In this document: one piece after another, positions 35,214-43,630 of the stretch
Position numbering within the stretch: the first letter of the stretch is position 1
How the letters are laid out: each line of letters opens with the position of its first letter
Assembly: GCA_963721435.1 (NCBI GenBank)
Contig: CAVRJC010000012.1
Location: forward strand, 310,001-374,000
Origin: CAVRJC01 sp963721435
GTDB lineage: Bacteria; Actinomycetota; Acidimicrobiia; IMCC26256; DASPTH01
DNA length: 64,000 nucleotides
Direction: 5' to 3'
Position numbers and translations under genes: made by a program
The notes under the pieces: model-generated
What the model saw: only the letters and a program-made list of their open reading frames with translations
Database searches by the model: none
What the model was told of the DNA's origin: nothing

Positions 35214-35548
35214 GACACTTCCTTCTCGTTGTGTTCCTGGACCACGCGCACGTAGGGCACGTGCACGAGCTGGCTCAGCACTCCGCCGTCGACGCGGAGC
35301 ACCTGACCGGTGATGAAGCGTGCCTCATCGGACGCGAGAAACGCAATCACCGCCGCGACGTCCTCGGGCTCGCCGAGGAACGGCAGGAGGCAGTTGCGCT
35401 CCATGATCTCGACGACATCGGGCGGGATGATCTTGCGGAACGACCGTCCCTTGATCCCTCCGGGTGACACCGCGCTGCACCGAATACCCTGCTTGCCAGA
35501 GCTCGTCGCGATCGACAACGTGAGGCTGTTCACACCGGCCTTGATCGC
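35210..35548 (-). pseudogene. N-terminally truncated SDR remnant
   Basis: The frame reads AIKAGVNSLTLSIATSSGKQGIRCSAVSPGG and on to DEARFITGQVLRVDGG, the C-terminal 110 residues of a classical SDR. The cofactor loop, NNAG motif and catalytic serine and tyrosine are absent. The sequence joins foreign DNA just before the catalytic lysine. No good start codon precedes it, except a weak GTG at 35533. It overlaps the P450 start by four bases. A deletion has removed about 150 codons, so it cannot be an active dehydrogenase. Confidence 0.7.
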
Positions 35549-35641
35549 TGGTCTTGCGTCCCTCCACCAGGTCTCTCCTTGCAGTCGGGTCCGATTAATG
35601 CAATCGTGTGACTACCCGCTGTCGAGCGTAGGAGCAATGAC

Positions 35642-36424
35642 GTGAGCACCAACGATTCCGCCAGTCCGTCCATCCCGCCGGGTGAGATCGCCAACTGGCC
35701 CCTCCTCAAGGTCGTCTACCGCACCGACCCCGACAAGATCGCCGACCTCCTGCCTCCGGGCATCGAGCCGGGTCGGGAGCCGAACGTGCACGTCAACATC
35801 TACAACGTGCCGGTCAAGGGCGAGCCGGAGTACGGCGTCGCCACCAAGGTCGACGCGATCTACGACGGCATGGAGGGCTACTACGGCATCGGCTTGGGGA
35901 TCGACCAGGAGTCGGCGATCTTCATCAGCCAGGAGCTGAACGGCCAGCCGAAGTTCCCGTGCTCGATCGTCTACTTCCGCCGCGACGACGTCGTCGAGGC
36001 GCGCTGCACGCACCAGGGCTACACGTTCATCGAGTTCCACGGTCGCGTCACAGGCGTCGTCGACGACCCGTCCGGCGAGTACTCCGAGAACGACTGGTGG
36101 ATCAAGTCGTCACGGGCGGTCGGCGGCGTCGAGAAGAGCTACGACTTCCCGCCGCACGTCGTGCGCGTCGCGAGCACGAGCGACACCCGGCACAAGGAGA
36201 TCGTCGAAGGCGACCTCGTGTTGCGTGACAGCCCGTGGGACCCGTACACCGAGCTGCTGCCGATGCGCGAGCAGCTGTCGGCGCACCTCGTGTGGAGCAT
36301 CCAGAAGACGCGCGAGATCACGCTCGCGGGCCCGCTCGACCCGATCGCGTTCTGGCCCTACGCCGACACCATCGGCGGCTCGCGCTGGCCCGGCGACCGC
36401 GGCGGTCCCCGCTTCCACCACTGA
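35642..36424 (+). CDS. acetoacetate decarboxylase family protein
   Basis: 260 residues, PF06314 fold. It has LPPGIEPG near the N-terminus, YNVPVKGEPEYG and the Schiff-base lysine region ELNGQPKFPC, close to the catalytic E-x-L-G-x-P-K pattern of true decarboxylases. GTG 35642 is the start. It stands alone, divergent from the SDR remnant and P450. Probably a decarboxylase, aldolase or dehydratase of a beta-keto acid. Many actinobacterial members are not characterised. Confidence 0.85.
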   Translation: MSTNDSASPSIPPGEIANWPLLKVVYRTDPDKIADLLPPGIEPGREPNVHVNIYNVPVKGEPEYGVATKVDAIYDGMEGYYGIGLGIDQESAIFISQELNGQPKFPCSIVYFRRDDVVEARCTHQGYTFIEFHGRVTGVVDDPSGEYSENDWWIKSSRAVGGVEKSYDFPPHVVRVASTSDTRHKEIVEGDLVLRDSPWDPYTELLPMREQLSAHLVWSIQKTREITLAGPLDPIAFWPYADTIGGSRWPGDRGGPRFHH

Positions 36425-36448
36425 CGCGCCCCAGGCCCCACCTTTCCT

Positions 36449-36498
36449 GAACAACCGGCAGAAGAGTGCGCTATGGGTCACTCAACTGCCGGTTGTTC
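36449..36498 (+). repeat. intergenic palindrome with CTAT in the loop
   Basis: Perfect 12-bp arms GAACAACCGGCA (36449-36460) and TGCCGGTTGTTC (36487-36498) enclose a 26-base centre with an inner AGTG/CACT stem and the loop bases GCTATG. It lies between the decarboxylase-family and AlkB genes. The double-stem shape and central CTAT recall the two palindromes at 54135 and 55156. It could also act as a terminator. Confidence 0.75.
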
Positions 36499-36561
36499 GC
36501 GAGTGGGTGGCCGCGGACCTGACGCGAACCGGAGAGACGGGTCTGTCAGAGTGGGTGGGGT

Positions 36562-37341
36562 ATGGGCTCGGCACGGACATCTCCGCGCACCAGTGCACTG
36601 GGCGGCGTCCCGACGACGCTGGATGAACCAGCGGTAGCACCGCCGCGTCAGCTCGCGCTCGTCCCCGATGATCCCGAGCCGACCGCAGGATCGCTGCGCA
36701 CCGAGGTGCTGCCCCACGTCGTCCTGACCCGCGGTTGGCTGTCAGCCGGCGAGCAGCGGGACCTGGTCGCGCAGTTCCGGGAGTGGGCGGCTCCACCGGC
36801 GGGGTTGCGTCAACCACGAGTCCCCCAGGGACATCTGATGAGCGTGCAGTCGGTGTGCCTCGGGTGGCACTGGCAGCCCTACGCGTACTCCCGCACGGCC
36901 GACGACACCGACGGCGCGCCGGTGAAGCCATTGCCGCGTGCGCTCGCCGACCTCGGTCGGCGTGGAGTCGTCGCGTCGTACGGCGACGATCACCCGTTGA
37001 GCGCCGGATTCGAGCTCGACGCCGCGATCGTGAACCTCTACGCGCCGGGAGCACACCTCGGCCTCCATCAGGACGGGGAGGAGCCGTCGGCCGCACCGGT
37101 CGTCACGATCAGCCTCGGTGACGACTGCCTCTTCCGCATGGCGGGCGTCGATCGCAGGACGTCACCGTTCACCGACGTCGTGCTGCACTCCGGCGATCTG
37201 CTCGTGTTCGCCGGCACGAACCGTCGCATCTACCACGGCGTCCCGAAGGTGATCGCGGGGACCGCGCCGCACGGGCTCGGCCTGCCGCCCGGCCGCCTCA
37301 GCATCACGCTGCGCGAGACGGGGTTCGCGCCCGAGGAGTGA
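36562..37341 (+). CDS. alpha-ketoglutarate-dependent dioxygenase AlkB family protein
   Basis: 259 residues, about 50 of them a low-complexity N-terminal extension. The Fe(II) site is HLGLHQDGEE (H-x-D) with a distal histidine in RIYHGVPK. The 2-oxoglutarate-binding arginines are in GRLSITLRETG. GWHWQPYAYS and VNLYAPGAHLG are AlkB-type substrate-lid and core motifs. It oxidatively demethylates 1-methyladenine or 3-methylcytosine in DNA or RNA. The window also carries a direct-reversal alkyltransferase at 11 kb. ATG 36562 follows a GTGGGTGGGG stretch. Confidence 0.88.
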   Translation: MGSARTSPRTSALGGVPTTLDEPAVAPPRQLALVPDDPEPTAGSLRTEVLPHVVLTRGWLSAGEQRDLVAQFREWAAPPAGLRQPRVPQGHLMSVQSVCLGWHWQPYAYSRTADDTDGAPVKPLPRALADLGRRGVVASYGDDHPLSAGFELDAAIVNLYAPGAHLGLHQDGEEPSAAPVVTISLGDDCLFRMAGVDRRTSPFTDVVLHSGDLLVFAGTNRRIYHGVPKVIAGTAPHGLGLPPGRLSITLRETGFAPEE

Positions 37342-37351
37342 CGCCAGACGC

Positions 37352-37645
37352 TCAGGCGATCGCGCCGGCGCGCCGCTGACGGCGGGCCTGCGCGCTCCCA
37401 ATGTGCGTCATGATGTCGGCGAAGAACGCGAAGGCGACGACGAACCAGCCGAAGCCGGTCACGCCCTGGCGCGGCGCGTAGGCCACGGCCCAGGCGAGCG
37501 TCGTCCACGGCAGGAAGATGAAGCCGAGCAACGCGATCCAGAACGAGTTGAACGCGATGCTCATCCGGTCGCCGAAGAGCCACACCAGGAAGATCGCCAA
37601 CCTCGGCGACAGCATCGCCGCGATCGCGACCAGGCATCCACACAT
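37352..37645 (-). CDS. small membrane protein (97 aa)
   Basis: 97 residues with three hydrophobic segments: LVAIAAMLSPRLAIFLVWLF, FNSFWIALLGFIFLPWTTLAWAV and FGWFVVAFAFFADIMTHIG. A basic tail (QARRQRRAG) follows and should face the cytoplasm. Relatives are unnamed actinobacterial membrane proteins. It follows the nitrilase gene by 10 bp on the same strand and is probably the last gene of the aminotransferase/nitrilase unit. ATG 37645 begins MCGCLVA. A lipid-modified cysteine is possible but not clear. Confidence 0.7.
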   Translation of the reverse strand: MCGCLVAIAAMLSPRLAIFLVWLFGDRMSIAFNSFWIALLGFIFLPWTTLAWAVAYAPRQGVTGFGWFVVAFAFFADIMTHIGSAQARRQRRAGAIA

Positions 37646-37655
37646 GGCCGTGAGG

Positions 37656-38432
37656 CTACGGGACGCGGCGGTCGCGCAGGAACGGGTAGCGCTCGCGTGT
37701 CGACGCGACGACTGCGGCGTCGACGTCGGTGAGGAGGATCTGCTCCTCCCCGCCGGCGCCGTCGCCGAGGATCTCGCCCCACGGCGACACGAGGAGGCTG
37801 TCGCCCGAGTACCGCAGCCCCCCGCCCTCGCCGACGCGGTTGACGCCGACGACGTAGGCCTGGTTCTCGATCGCCCGCGCGACGAGCAGCGCCCGCCAAT
37901 GGTCGCGCCGTGGCTCCGGCCAGTTGGCGGGCACGACGTAGCAGTCGGTGTCAGGCGCGAGCTCCCAGAACGTGTCGGCAAAGCGCAGGTCGTAACAGAC
38001 GAACAGGCTGACCCGAACACCTTCGACATCGACGGTCACGGTGCGATCGCCGGCGCGATACCGCTCGTCCTCGCCCGCGTACGAGAACGGATGGATCTTG
38101 GTGTACCGGTGCGTGGTGCCGTCGGGTGCGGCGAGCACGAGCACGTTGCCAGGCGGCGTGCCGGGCGCCGCGTCGGGCGCGAGCTCGGGGACGGAACCGC
38201 ACACCCACAGGTCGTGCGTGTGCGCCTGCTCGAGGAGGAACTGCGCGCTCGGGCCGTCGAACGGCTCGACGATGCGCTCGGTCGCCATCGAGAACCCAGT
38301 CGCGTACATCTCGGTCAGCACGACGAGTCGAGCGCCCGCGGCCGCGGCGTTGGCGATCATCGGAGCGACGCGCGTCTGCGTCGCACGCGCGTCCTCCCAC
38401 ACGACGTCGTGCTGCACCGCGGCAACCTTCAC
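37656..38432 (-). CDS. carbon-nitrogen hydrolase (omega-amidase-like nitrilase)
   Basis: 258 residues with the Glu-Lys-Cys triad: VLTEMYATGFS (E41), YTKIHPFSYAGE (K) and SLFVCYDLRF (C). It matches omega-amidase/YafV-type enzymes, which hydrolyse alpha-ketoglutaramate or alpha-ketosuccinamate to the keto acid and ammonia. The GTG start overlaps the aminotransferase stop (GTGA). This fits the known pairing of a glutamine-type transaminase with omega-amidase, which pulls transamination forward. Function is supported by both sequence and context. Confidence 0.88.
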   Translation of the reverse strand: MKVAAVQHDVVWEDARATQTRVAPMIANAAAAGARLVVLTEMYATGFSMATERIVEPFDGPSAQFLLEQAHTHDLWVCGSVPELAPDAAPGTPPGNVLVLAAPDGTTHRYTKIHPFSYAGEDERYRAGDRTVTVDVEGVRVSLFVCYDLRFADTFWELAPDTDCYVVPANWPEPRRDHWRALLVARAIENQAYVVGVNRVGEGGGLRYSGDSLLVSPWGEILGDGAGGEEQILLTDVDAAVVASTRERYPFLRDRRVP

Positions 38433-39595
38433 GGCGCGAGTCCCTTCAACCGCGTCACTGCCTCGTCGATCACCTCGGCACGTTTGCAGCACGCGAAGCG
38501 CACGAGGGGCAGGCCCGCGTCACGGTCGTCGTAGAACACGACGTTGGGCACCGCGACCACACCACAACGTTCGGGAAGTGACCGGCAGAACGCGAGCCCG
38601 TCACGCTCGCCGAGCGCGCTGATGTCGACGGTGAGGAAGTAGGTGCCGGCGGACGGGAGCACGGTGAAGCCGGCGTCGGCAAGCCCGGCGTGCAGGCGAT
38701 CGCGCTTGTCGCGCATGCCGTCGTTGAACGCACGGAAATAGTCGTCGTCGAGACCCAGGCCCACTGCGATCCCGTGTTGGAACGGTGCCGCGTTCACGTA
38801 GGTGAGGAACTGCTTGACCGTGCGTACCGCGGCGACCAGCTCGGCGGGCCCGCAGACCCAGCCGACCTTCCACCCGGTGAAGGAGAACGTCTTGCCGCCC
38901 GATGAGATGGTGAGGGTGCGCTCGCGCATGCCGGGCAGCGTCGCGAGCGGGATGTGCTCGCCCTCGAACACGAGGTGCTCGTACACCTCGTCGGTCACTG
39001 CGACGAGGTCGTGCTCGACGCAGAGCTGGGCGATCACCTCGAGCTCGGCGCGGGAGAACACCTTGCCGGTCGGGTTGTGGGGCGAGTTCAACAACAACAC
39101 GCGAGCACGCGGTGTGATCGCGCGCGCGAGGTCGTCGGGATCGAAGGTGTACTCGGGTGTGCGCAGCTGCACGACGCGCCGCTGCGCGCCCGAGAGTGCG
39201 ATGCACGCGGCGTAGGAGTCGTAGTACGGCTCGAACATGACAACGTCGTCGCCCGGCTCGCACAACGCGAGGATGGATGCGGCGATGGCTTCGGTGGCGC
39301 CCACAGTCACCAGCACTTCGCGGTCGGGATCGAGCTCGAGCCCGTACCAGCGCTGCTGATGGTCGACGATCGCCCGGCGCAGCTCGGGAATCCCGGCTCC
39401 CGGCGGATACTGGTTGTGACCGGCGCGGATGGCCGCCACCGCGGCGTCGGCGACCGCGCGCGGGCCGTCGGTGTCGGGGAAGCCCTGGCCGAGGTTGATC
39501 GAGGCGGTCGCGACCGCGAGCGCCGACATCTCGGCGAAGATCGTCTCGCCGAACTCCCGCATCCGGGAGACCAGGAAGGGCGCGCGGTCGGTCAT
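38429..39595 (-). CDS. PLP-dependent aminotransferase (class I/II, KAT/methionine aminotransferase-like)
   Basis: 388 residues, fold type I. INLGQGFPDTDGP near residue 35 and NSPHNPTGKV are typical of the kynurenine/glutamine transaminase K-like group. The PLP lysine is in ISSGGKTFSFTGWKVGW, and RFACCKR near the end binds the substrate carboxylate. It probably transfers the amino group of glutamine to a keto acid such as 4-methylthio-2-oxobutyrate in methionine salvage, or acts on aromatic amino acids. It is coupled to the omega-amidase downstream. Confidence 0.9.
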   Translation of the reverse strand: MTDRAPFLVSRMREFGETIFAEMSALAVATASINLGQGFPDTDGPRAVADAAVAAIRAGHNQYPPGAGIPELRRAIVDHQQRWYGLELDPDREVLVTVGATEAIAASILALCEPGDDVVMFEPYYDSYAACIALSGAQRRVVQLRTPEYTFDPDDLARAITPRARVLLLNSPHNPTGKVFSRAELEVIAQLCVEHDLVAVTDEVYEHLVFEGEHIPLATLPGMRERTLTISSGGKTFSFTGWKVGWVCGPAELVAAVRTVKQFLTYVNAAPFQHGIAVGLGLDDDYFRAFNDGMRDKRDRLHAGLADAGFTVLPSAGTYFLTVDISALGERDGLAFCRSLPERCGVVAVPNVVFYDDRDAGLPLVRFACCKRAEVIDEAVTRLKGLAP

Positions 39596-39637
39596 GCGCC
39601 CCGCAGCGTAGAAGCGCCGCGCCCGGCCGACCGCACC

Positions 39638-39847
39638 TCAGTCGTCGTCGAGGCGGAAGCCCACCTTCATCGTCACCTGGAACCAGCCCAGTGCGCCGTG
39701 CTCGAAGGCCCCTCGGATGTCGGTCACCTCGAACCAGCTGAGGTTCCGCAGCGTCGACGACGCGCGTTCCAGTCCGTTGCGCACCGCCGCGTCGACACCA
39801 TCCGGTGACGAGCCCACGATCTCGGTGACCTTGTACGTGTGATCCAT
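39638..39847 (-). CDS. dodecin family protein
   Basis: 69 residues, full dodecin length: TYKVTEIVGSSPDGVDAAVRNGLERASSTLRNLSWFEVTDIRG, then GWFQVTMKVGFRLDD. The tryptophan in SWFEV stacks on the bound flavin in the family. Dodecins form hollow dodecamers that store FMN or riboflavin and limit light-driven radical formation. This fits a genome rich in flavin enzymes. ATG 39847. The divergent PNPOx-like gene begins 68 bp away. Confidence 0.93.
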   Translation of the reverse strand: MDHTYKVTEIVGSSPDGVDAAVRNGLERASSTLRNLSWFEVTDIRGAFEHGALGWFQVTMKVGFRLDDD

Positions 39848-39914
39848 GTCGTCCTCCGACGGTGATGATGATGCCGCATCATCGCCCCTCCAACACCGAC
39901 GCGTCGAGCGTGGG

Positions 39915-40424
39915 ATGATCGCGGCCGTGGTCGAGCCGGCGGCGAGCCGTCCGTACATGCCGGGCTATGGCATCCTGCCCGCCGACCAGGGACGCGGGCT
40001 GCTGCCGTGGTCGTGGGCGGTGAGCCGCCTGCGTGCGGCGCACGACTACTGGCTCGCCACGACGTGGCCCGACGGCGGCGCGCATGTCATGCCGGTATGG
40101 GGCGTGTGGCACGACGACGCGCTGTGGTTCAGCTCGAGCCTCGCGTCACGCAAGGCACGGAACCTCGAGCACGACGGACGTTGTGTGCTCACCACCGACG
40201 ACGCCAAGAACCCCGTGATCATCGAGGGCGACGCCGAGCGCGTCGACGACCCCGTGCTTCTCCTCGTGTTCAACGACACGCTGAACACGAAATACGACAC
40301 GAGCTACACCGTCGACTTCTACGACCCTGCGACAAACGGCGTGTGGACGGTCCGCCCGACGTGGGTGTTCGCGCTCGACGGCGACGACTTCACCGGCTCC
40401 CCCACCCGCTGGGAGCTCGAGTGA
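39915..40424 (+). CDS. pyridoxamine 5'-phosphate oxidase family protein
   Basis: About 169 residues with the split-barrel flavin-binding fold. Visible: YWLATTWPDGGAHVMPVWGVWHDDALWFSSSLASRKARNLEHDGRCVLTTDD, then VIIEGDAERVDD. This pattern is common to F420- or FMN-binding PNPOx-like proteins of Actinobacteria rather than true PdxH. ATG 39915 is preferred. The frame is open to 39846 but that would run into the dodecin start region. Probably reduces a small molecule with F420H2. Substrate unknown. Confidence 0.83.
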   Translation: MIAAVVEPAASRPYMPGYGILPADQGRGLLPWSWAVSRLRAAHDYWLATTWPDGGAHVMPVWGVWHDDALWFSSSLASRKARNLEHDGRCVLTTDDAKNPVIIEGDAERVDDPVLLLVFNDTLNTKYDTSYTVDFYDPATNGVWTVRPTWVFALDGDDFTGSPTRWELE

Positions 40425-40425
40425 C

Positions 40426-41215
40426 CTACCCCGCGTCGACCAGCCAGCCGAGCCCGATGTCGCGCATCCCGTTGGAGAGCCGCGCGGTGACCTCCGGCAG
40501 CTGATCGGTGAGCAGGATCACGCCGAAGATCGCGAGGATGCCCGCCGACACGAGCGTGATCGCGCGCGAATGACGGCGGAACCAGGCGAGTGCGCGCGTG
40601 AGCTTGCCCATCGCGAGCCCGACCGCGAGGAACGACACGCCGAGCCCGAGTGAGTACGCGATGAGCAGGATGGTCGCAGCGCGCGATGTCCTGACCCTCG
40701 GTCGCGAACAGGAGCACGGATCCGAGAATGGGGCCGATGCAGGGCGTCCACCCGAGGCCGAACGCGGCGCCGGCGATCGGTGCGGCGATCGGGCCGAAGC
40801 GGTCGAGGTGCGGCTGGAAGCGGAACTCCTGGTAGAGGCGCGGCGTGGTCAGGATCTGCGAGCCCGCGAGATACGCGGCCATCAGCAGCACGAAGGCTCC
40901 CGAGATGCGGGTGAGCGTCTCCTGGTTGCGGAACACCTCGTTGCCCACCGTGGTGGTGATGAGACCGAGCAGCACGAAGATCAGCGTGAACCCGAGCACG
41001 AACATGCCCGTGTTGATCGCGATGCGCTTCAGGTAATGGCGATCGGCCTCCTGGATCTCTCCCACCGAGAGGCCGGTCACGAGGCTCAGGTAGCCGGGCA
41101 CGATCGGGAGCACGCACGGCGACAGGAACGAGATGATGCCCGCGCCGAACGCGGCGAAGACGTACCAGTTGCTGGTGACTTGGGTGGCGACAACTTGCAG
41201 AGCGACGGCGAGCAT
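40426..41215 (-). pseudogene. ccdA: cytochrome c biogenesis protein CcdA, frameshifted
   Basis: A CcdA/DsbD-type membrane thiol transporter with six predicted helices. The first 174 residues carry SFLSPCVLPIVPGYLSL and GLGWTPCIGPILGSV, the two conserved cysteine-proline helices that pass reducing power across the membrane. Near 40678-40683, after GQDIAR, an extra base breaks the frame. The adjacent frame continues ATILLIAYSLGLGVSFLAVGL to WLVDAG with a stop at 40426. One correction gives about 262 residues. No thioredoxin-like ResA or CcsB gene is adjacent. Start ATG 41215 has no clear ribosome site. Confidence 0.83.
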
Positions 41216-41256
41216 AGAGAGGTGCCGCGATGGTACGGCGCTGGGTCTGCGACGGG

Positions 41257-41818
41257 TCAGCTGGCGAGCGCGGGCGCAGAGGGCCCGACACGCTGGCGAC
41301 GTACGATGACCGCCTTCTGGACCGCATCGGCCAACAAGACTGCGGGGGCGGCGAGAACGGCGACCGCGAAGCCCGCCGCCGACGGTGGGGCGTGCTTCAG
41401 GACATCGGCGAGTGGTGGGAAGAACAGGAACACGCCGAGCGCCACGAGCTCGGTCGCATCGATGTCGAGCGGCTGGCCGTCGCGCAGCACCATCGCTCGC
41501 CGTGGGAGCAGGTCACGCAACCGTACGGCGGCGCGCTCGGCGCGGTACTCCCTGCGCGAAGGCAGGAACGCCGTTGACGACGATCACCACGAAGATCGCG
41601 ATCCCGAGCTCGGGCAGGCCGGCAACGAACGCGAGCGCGCCGGCCACCCACAGCATCATTGCGAAGAAGTGCGTCATCTGGCCCGCCAACTCACGCCAAG
41701 CGGTAGGAGGCTTGGGCCCGGGAAGGACGTTCGGCCCATCGCGGGCAAGGCGCGCTGCGGCCTCCGCCGAAGTGAGGCCCCGCGATGTTGGAAGAGATGT
41801 GCTGGCCGCAGTCACCAT
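41257..41818 (-). pseudogene. P-type cation ATPase remnant with large internal deletion
   Basis: From ATG 41818 the sequence reads like the N-terminus of a cation-transporting P-type ATPase: GLTSAEAAARLARDGPNVLP, FFAMMLWVAGALAFVAGLPELG. After AFAQ an extra G near 41544 shifts the frame. The next frame gives EYRAERAAVRLRDLLPRRAMV and DGQPLDIDATELVA. This runs straight into LGVFLFFPPLADVLKHAPPS, a piece of the final transmembrane region. The phosphorylation (DKTGT), nucleotide-binding and central helices, about 600 residues, are missing. It cannot pump ions. Confidence 0.75.
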
Positions 41819-41916
41819 GATCGAGGGTAGGTGACTCGAACGACGTGGGACCCGGACCTCGAGCTCAGGCCAGCAGTGCCTCACAGTGAAGGAGTCGATG
41901 CCTCACGACGGCGTCG

Positions 41917-42735
41917 TCACTCGATCCAGCCCGGGATCACCGGCTCGACCTCGGTGATCAGCCCGTCGTGCACGCGGAAGCGCTCGACGATCGGCATCTG
42001 CACGAGGTCGGCATCCGCTTGCCCGAGCGCGGTCGGGTCGATCTCGAGCGTGTAGAAGGCGACGGCCTCCTCGCCCTCGACGTACCAGCGGAGATCGTCC
42101 ATGCCGGTGACGACCTTGGGCCCGTCACCGAGCATCTGCGTGAGCATCTGCTGGATCGCAGGCCCGCTGTCGCCCATGTCGCGCCCGTTCTCGATGCGCC
42201 ACGCGTCCGGCGCCAGCAGCACGGAGCTCCCGTCGCCGCTGAAGAGCGAGTCGATGTAGGTCTGGCACACCGCGATGACCTCGTCGCGACTCGGCAGGTC
42301 GGCCGCCGGCGGCGGCGTGCGCGCCGGACGCTGGAGCGGCTCGTGGCGCTCGGCGTCGGCCGCGTACACGACCTCGATCTCCTCGATCAGGCCGTCGACC
42401 ACGTGGAACCGCTCACCGATGTACGCCAACACCCAGGTGCTCGGGTCCGAGAACGACTCGCTCTGGTCGGACCGGGTCCAGTCGACGAGCATGTCGTAGA
42501 CGACGACCGCGTCGTTGCCGTCGACCACCCATCGGAGGTTGTGGATCGCGCCCACCGGTTCCCGGAGGATGATGCGCCGCAACGACTCGGGGTCGGGGCA
42601 CGCGAGCACGCCGTTGTTGATGCGGCGGGCATCGTCGCTCAGGAGCACGGCATCGGGGTCGTGGTCGATGAGGCCGTTCTGCAAGTAGGTCATCGCGACG
42701 GCGATCGTGGCGTCCCGCGGATCAGTGCTGCTCAT
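41917..42735 (-). CDS. protein with two tandem NTF2/SnoaL-like domains
   Basis: 272 residues made of two similar halves. Each has an opening helix (VAMTYLQNGLIDHDPDAVLLSDDARRINNG; VCQTYIDSLFSGDGSSVLLAPDAWRIENGRD), a middle strand (LRWVVDGNDAVVVYDM; LRWYVEGEEAVAFYTLE) and an end strand (IGERFHVVDGLIEEIEVVY; IVERFRVHDGLITEVEPV). It appears to be an internal duplication of an NTF2-like cone that may bind or isomerise a hydrophobic ligand. ATG 42735. It diverges from an SDR gene 58 bp away. The specific role is unknown. Confidence 0.75.
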   Translation of the reverse strand: MSSTDPRDATIAVAMTYLQNGLIDHDPDAVLLSDDARRINNGVLACPDPESLRRIILREPVGAIHNLRWVVDGNDAVVVYDMLVDWTRSDQSESFSDPSTWVLAYIGERFHVVDGLIEEIEVVYAADAERHEPLQRPARTPPPAADLPSRDEVIAVCQTYIDSLFSGDGSSVLLAPDAWRIENGRDMGDSGPAIQQMLTQMLGDGPKVVTGMDDLRWYVEGEEAVAFYTLEIDPTALGQADADLVQMPIVERFRVHDGLITEVEPVIPGWIE

Positions 42736-42793
42736 CTTCGATACCGTACCGACGCCAACCAGGTAAGGCCAGCAGTCATCGGGGGGAACCAAC

Positions 42794-43606
42794 ATGGGAC
42801 GGCTTGACGAGAAGGTTGCGCTGATCACCGGCGCGGCACGCGGCACGGGCGCGGCGATCGCGCAGATGTTCGCCGACGAGGGTGCGCGGGTGGTGATCGC
42901 CGACCTGCTCGACGACCGCGGCAACGAGACCGCGGAGAAGATCGGCGACGCGGCACGGTTCCGTCACCACGACGTGACCAGTGAGCGCGACTGGAGCGAA
43001 GCGGTCGAAGAGCTGCGCGCGCAGGAGGGCTCGCTGGACGTGCTCGTGAACGACGCGGCGGTGCTGCACCTGTCCTCGATCGACGACACGTCGGCGGAGA
43101 CATTCGAGAAGGTGTTCCGGGTGAACTGTTTCGGGCCGTTCCTCGGCACCAAGGCGTGCCTGCCGCTGCTGCGCGAGACGCGCGGCGCCATCGTCAACAT
43201 CGGCTCGATCAACAGCCTGTTCTCGATCCCGGGCACGGTCGCGTACACCGCGGCGAAGTTCGGCTTGCGCGGGCTGACCAAGGCAACGGCGCTGGAGAAC
43301 GGCAAGTACGGCGTGCGCGCCAACATCGTCTGCCCGGCCGGCGGGAACCTGGAGATGCACAGCTCGCTCGTCGGCAAGCCGCCCGTCGAGCGCACCGCGG
43401 AGGAGCAGGCGCTGGCCGACGAGGCGATCCGCGCCCCCTCGGAGCAGACACCGACCGGGATCGACCTCACCCGCATCGCAGCCGTCGCGCTGTTCCTCGC
43501 CACCGAGGACGCTCGCTACTGCAACGGCGCCGAGTTCGTGTGCGACAACGGGATGCAGGCCGGCCAGGTGATCGACATCCCCGGCGTGTGGACCAGCACG
43601 ATCTGA
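42794..43606 (+). CDS. SDR family oxidoreductase
   Basis: 270 residues. Cofactor loop TGAARGTGAAIA, DVLVNDAAVLHLSS (NxA in place of NNAG), catalytic INIGSINS region and YTAAKFG. A longer C-terminal part between NIVCPAGGNLEM and CNGAEFVCDNGMQAG recalls 3-alpha-hydroxysteroid or mycofactocin-type SDRs. ATG 42794 follows the G-rich site TCGGGGGGAACC. It begins a plus-strand pair with the next SDR, 24 bp downstream. Substrate probably a secondary alcohol or ketone. Confidence 0.9.
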   Translation: MGRLDEKVALITGAARGTGAAIAQMFADEGARVVIADLLDDRGNETAEKIGDAARFRHHDVTSERDWSEAVEELRAQEGSLDVLVNDAAVLHLSSIDDTSAETFEKVFRVNCFGPFLGTKACLPLLRETRGAIVNIGSINSLFSIPGTVAYTAAKFGLRGLTKATALENGKYGVRANIVCPAGGNLEMHSSLVGKPPVERTAEEQALADEAIRAPSEQTPTGIDLTRIAAVALFLATEDARYCNGAEFVCDNGMQAGQVIDIPGVWTSTI

Positions 43607-43630
43607 CGAAGACCGACAAGGGAGAACACG

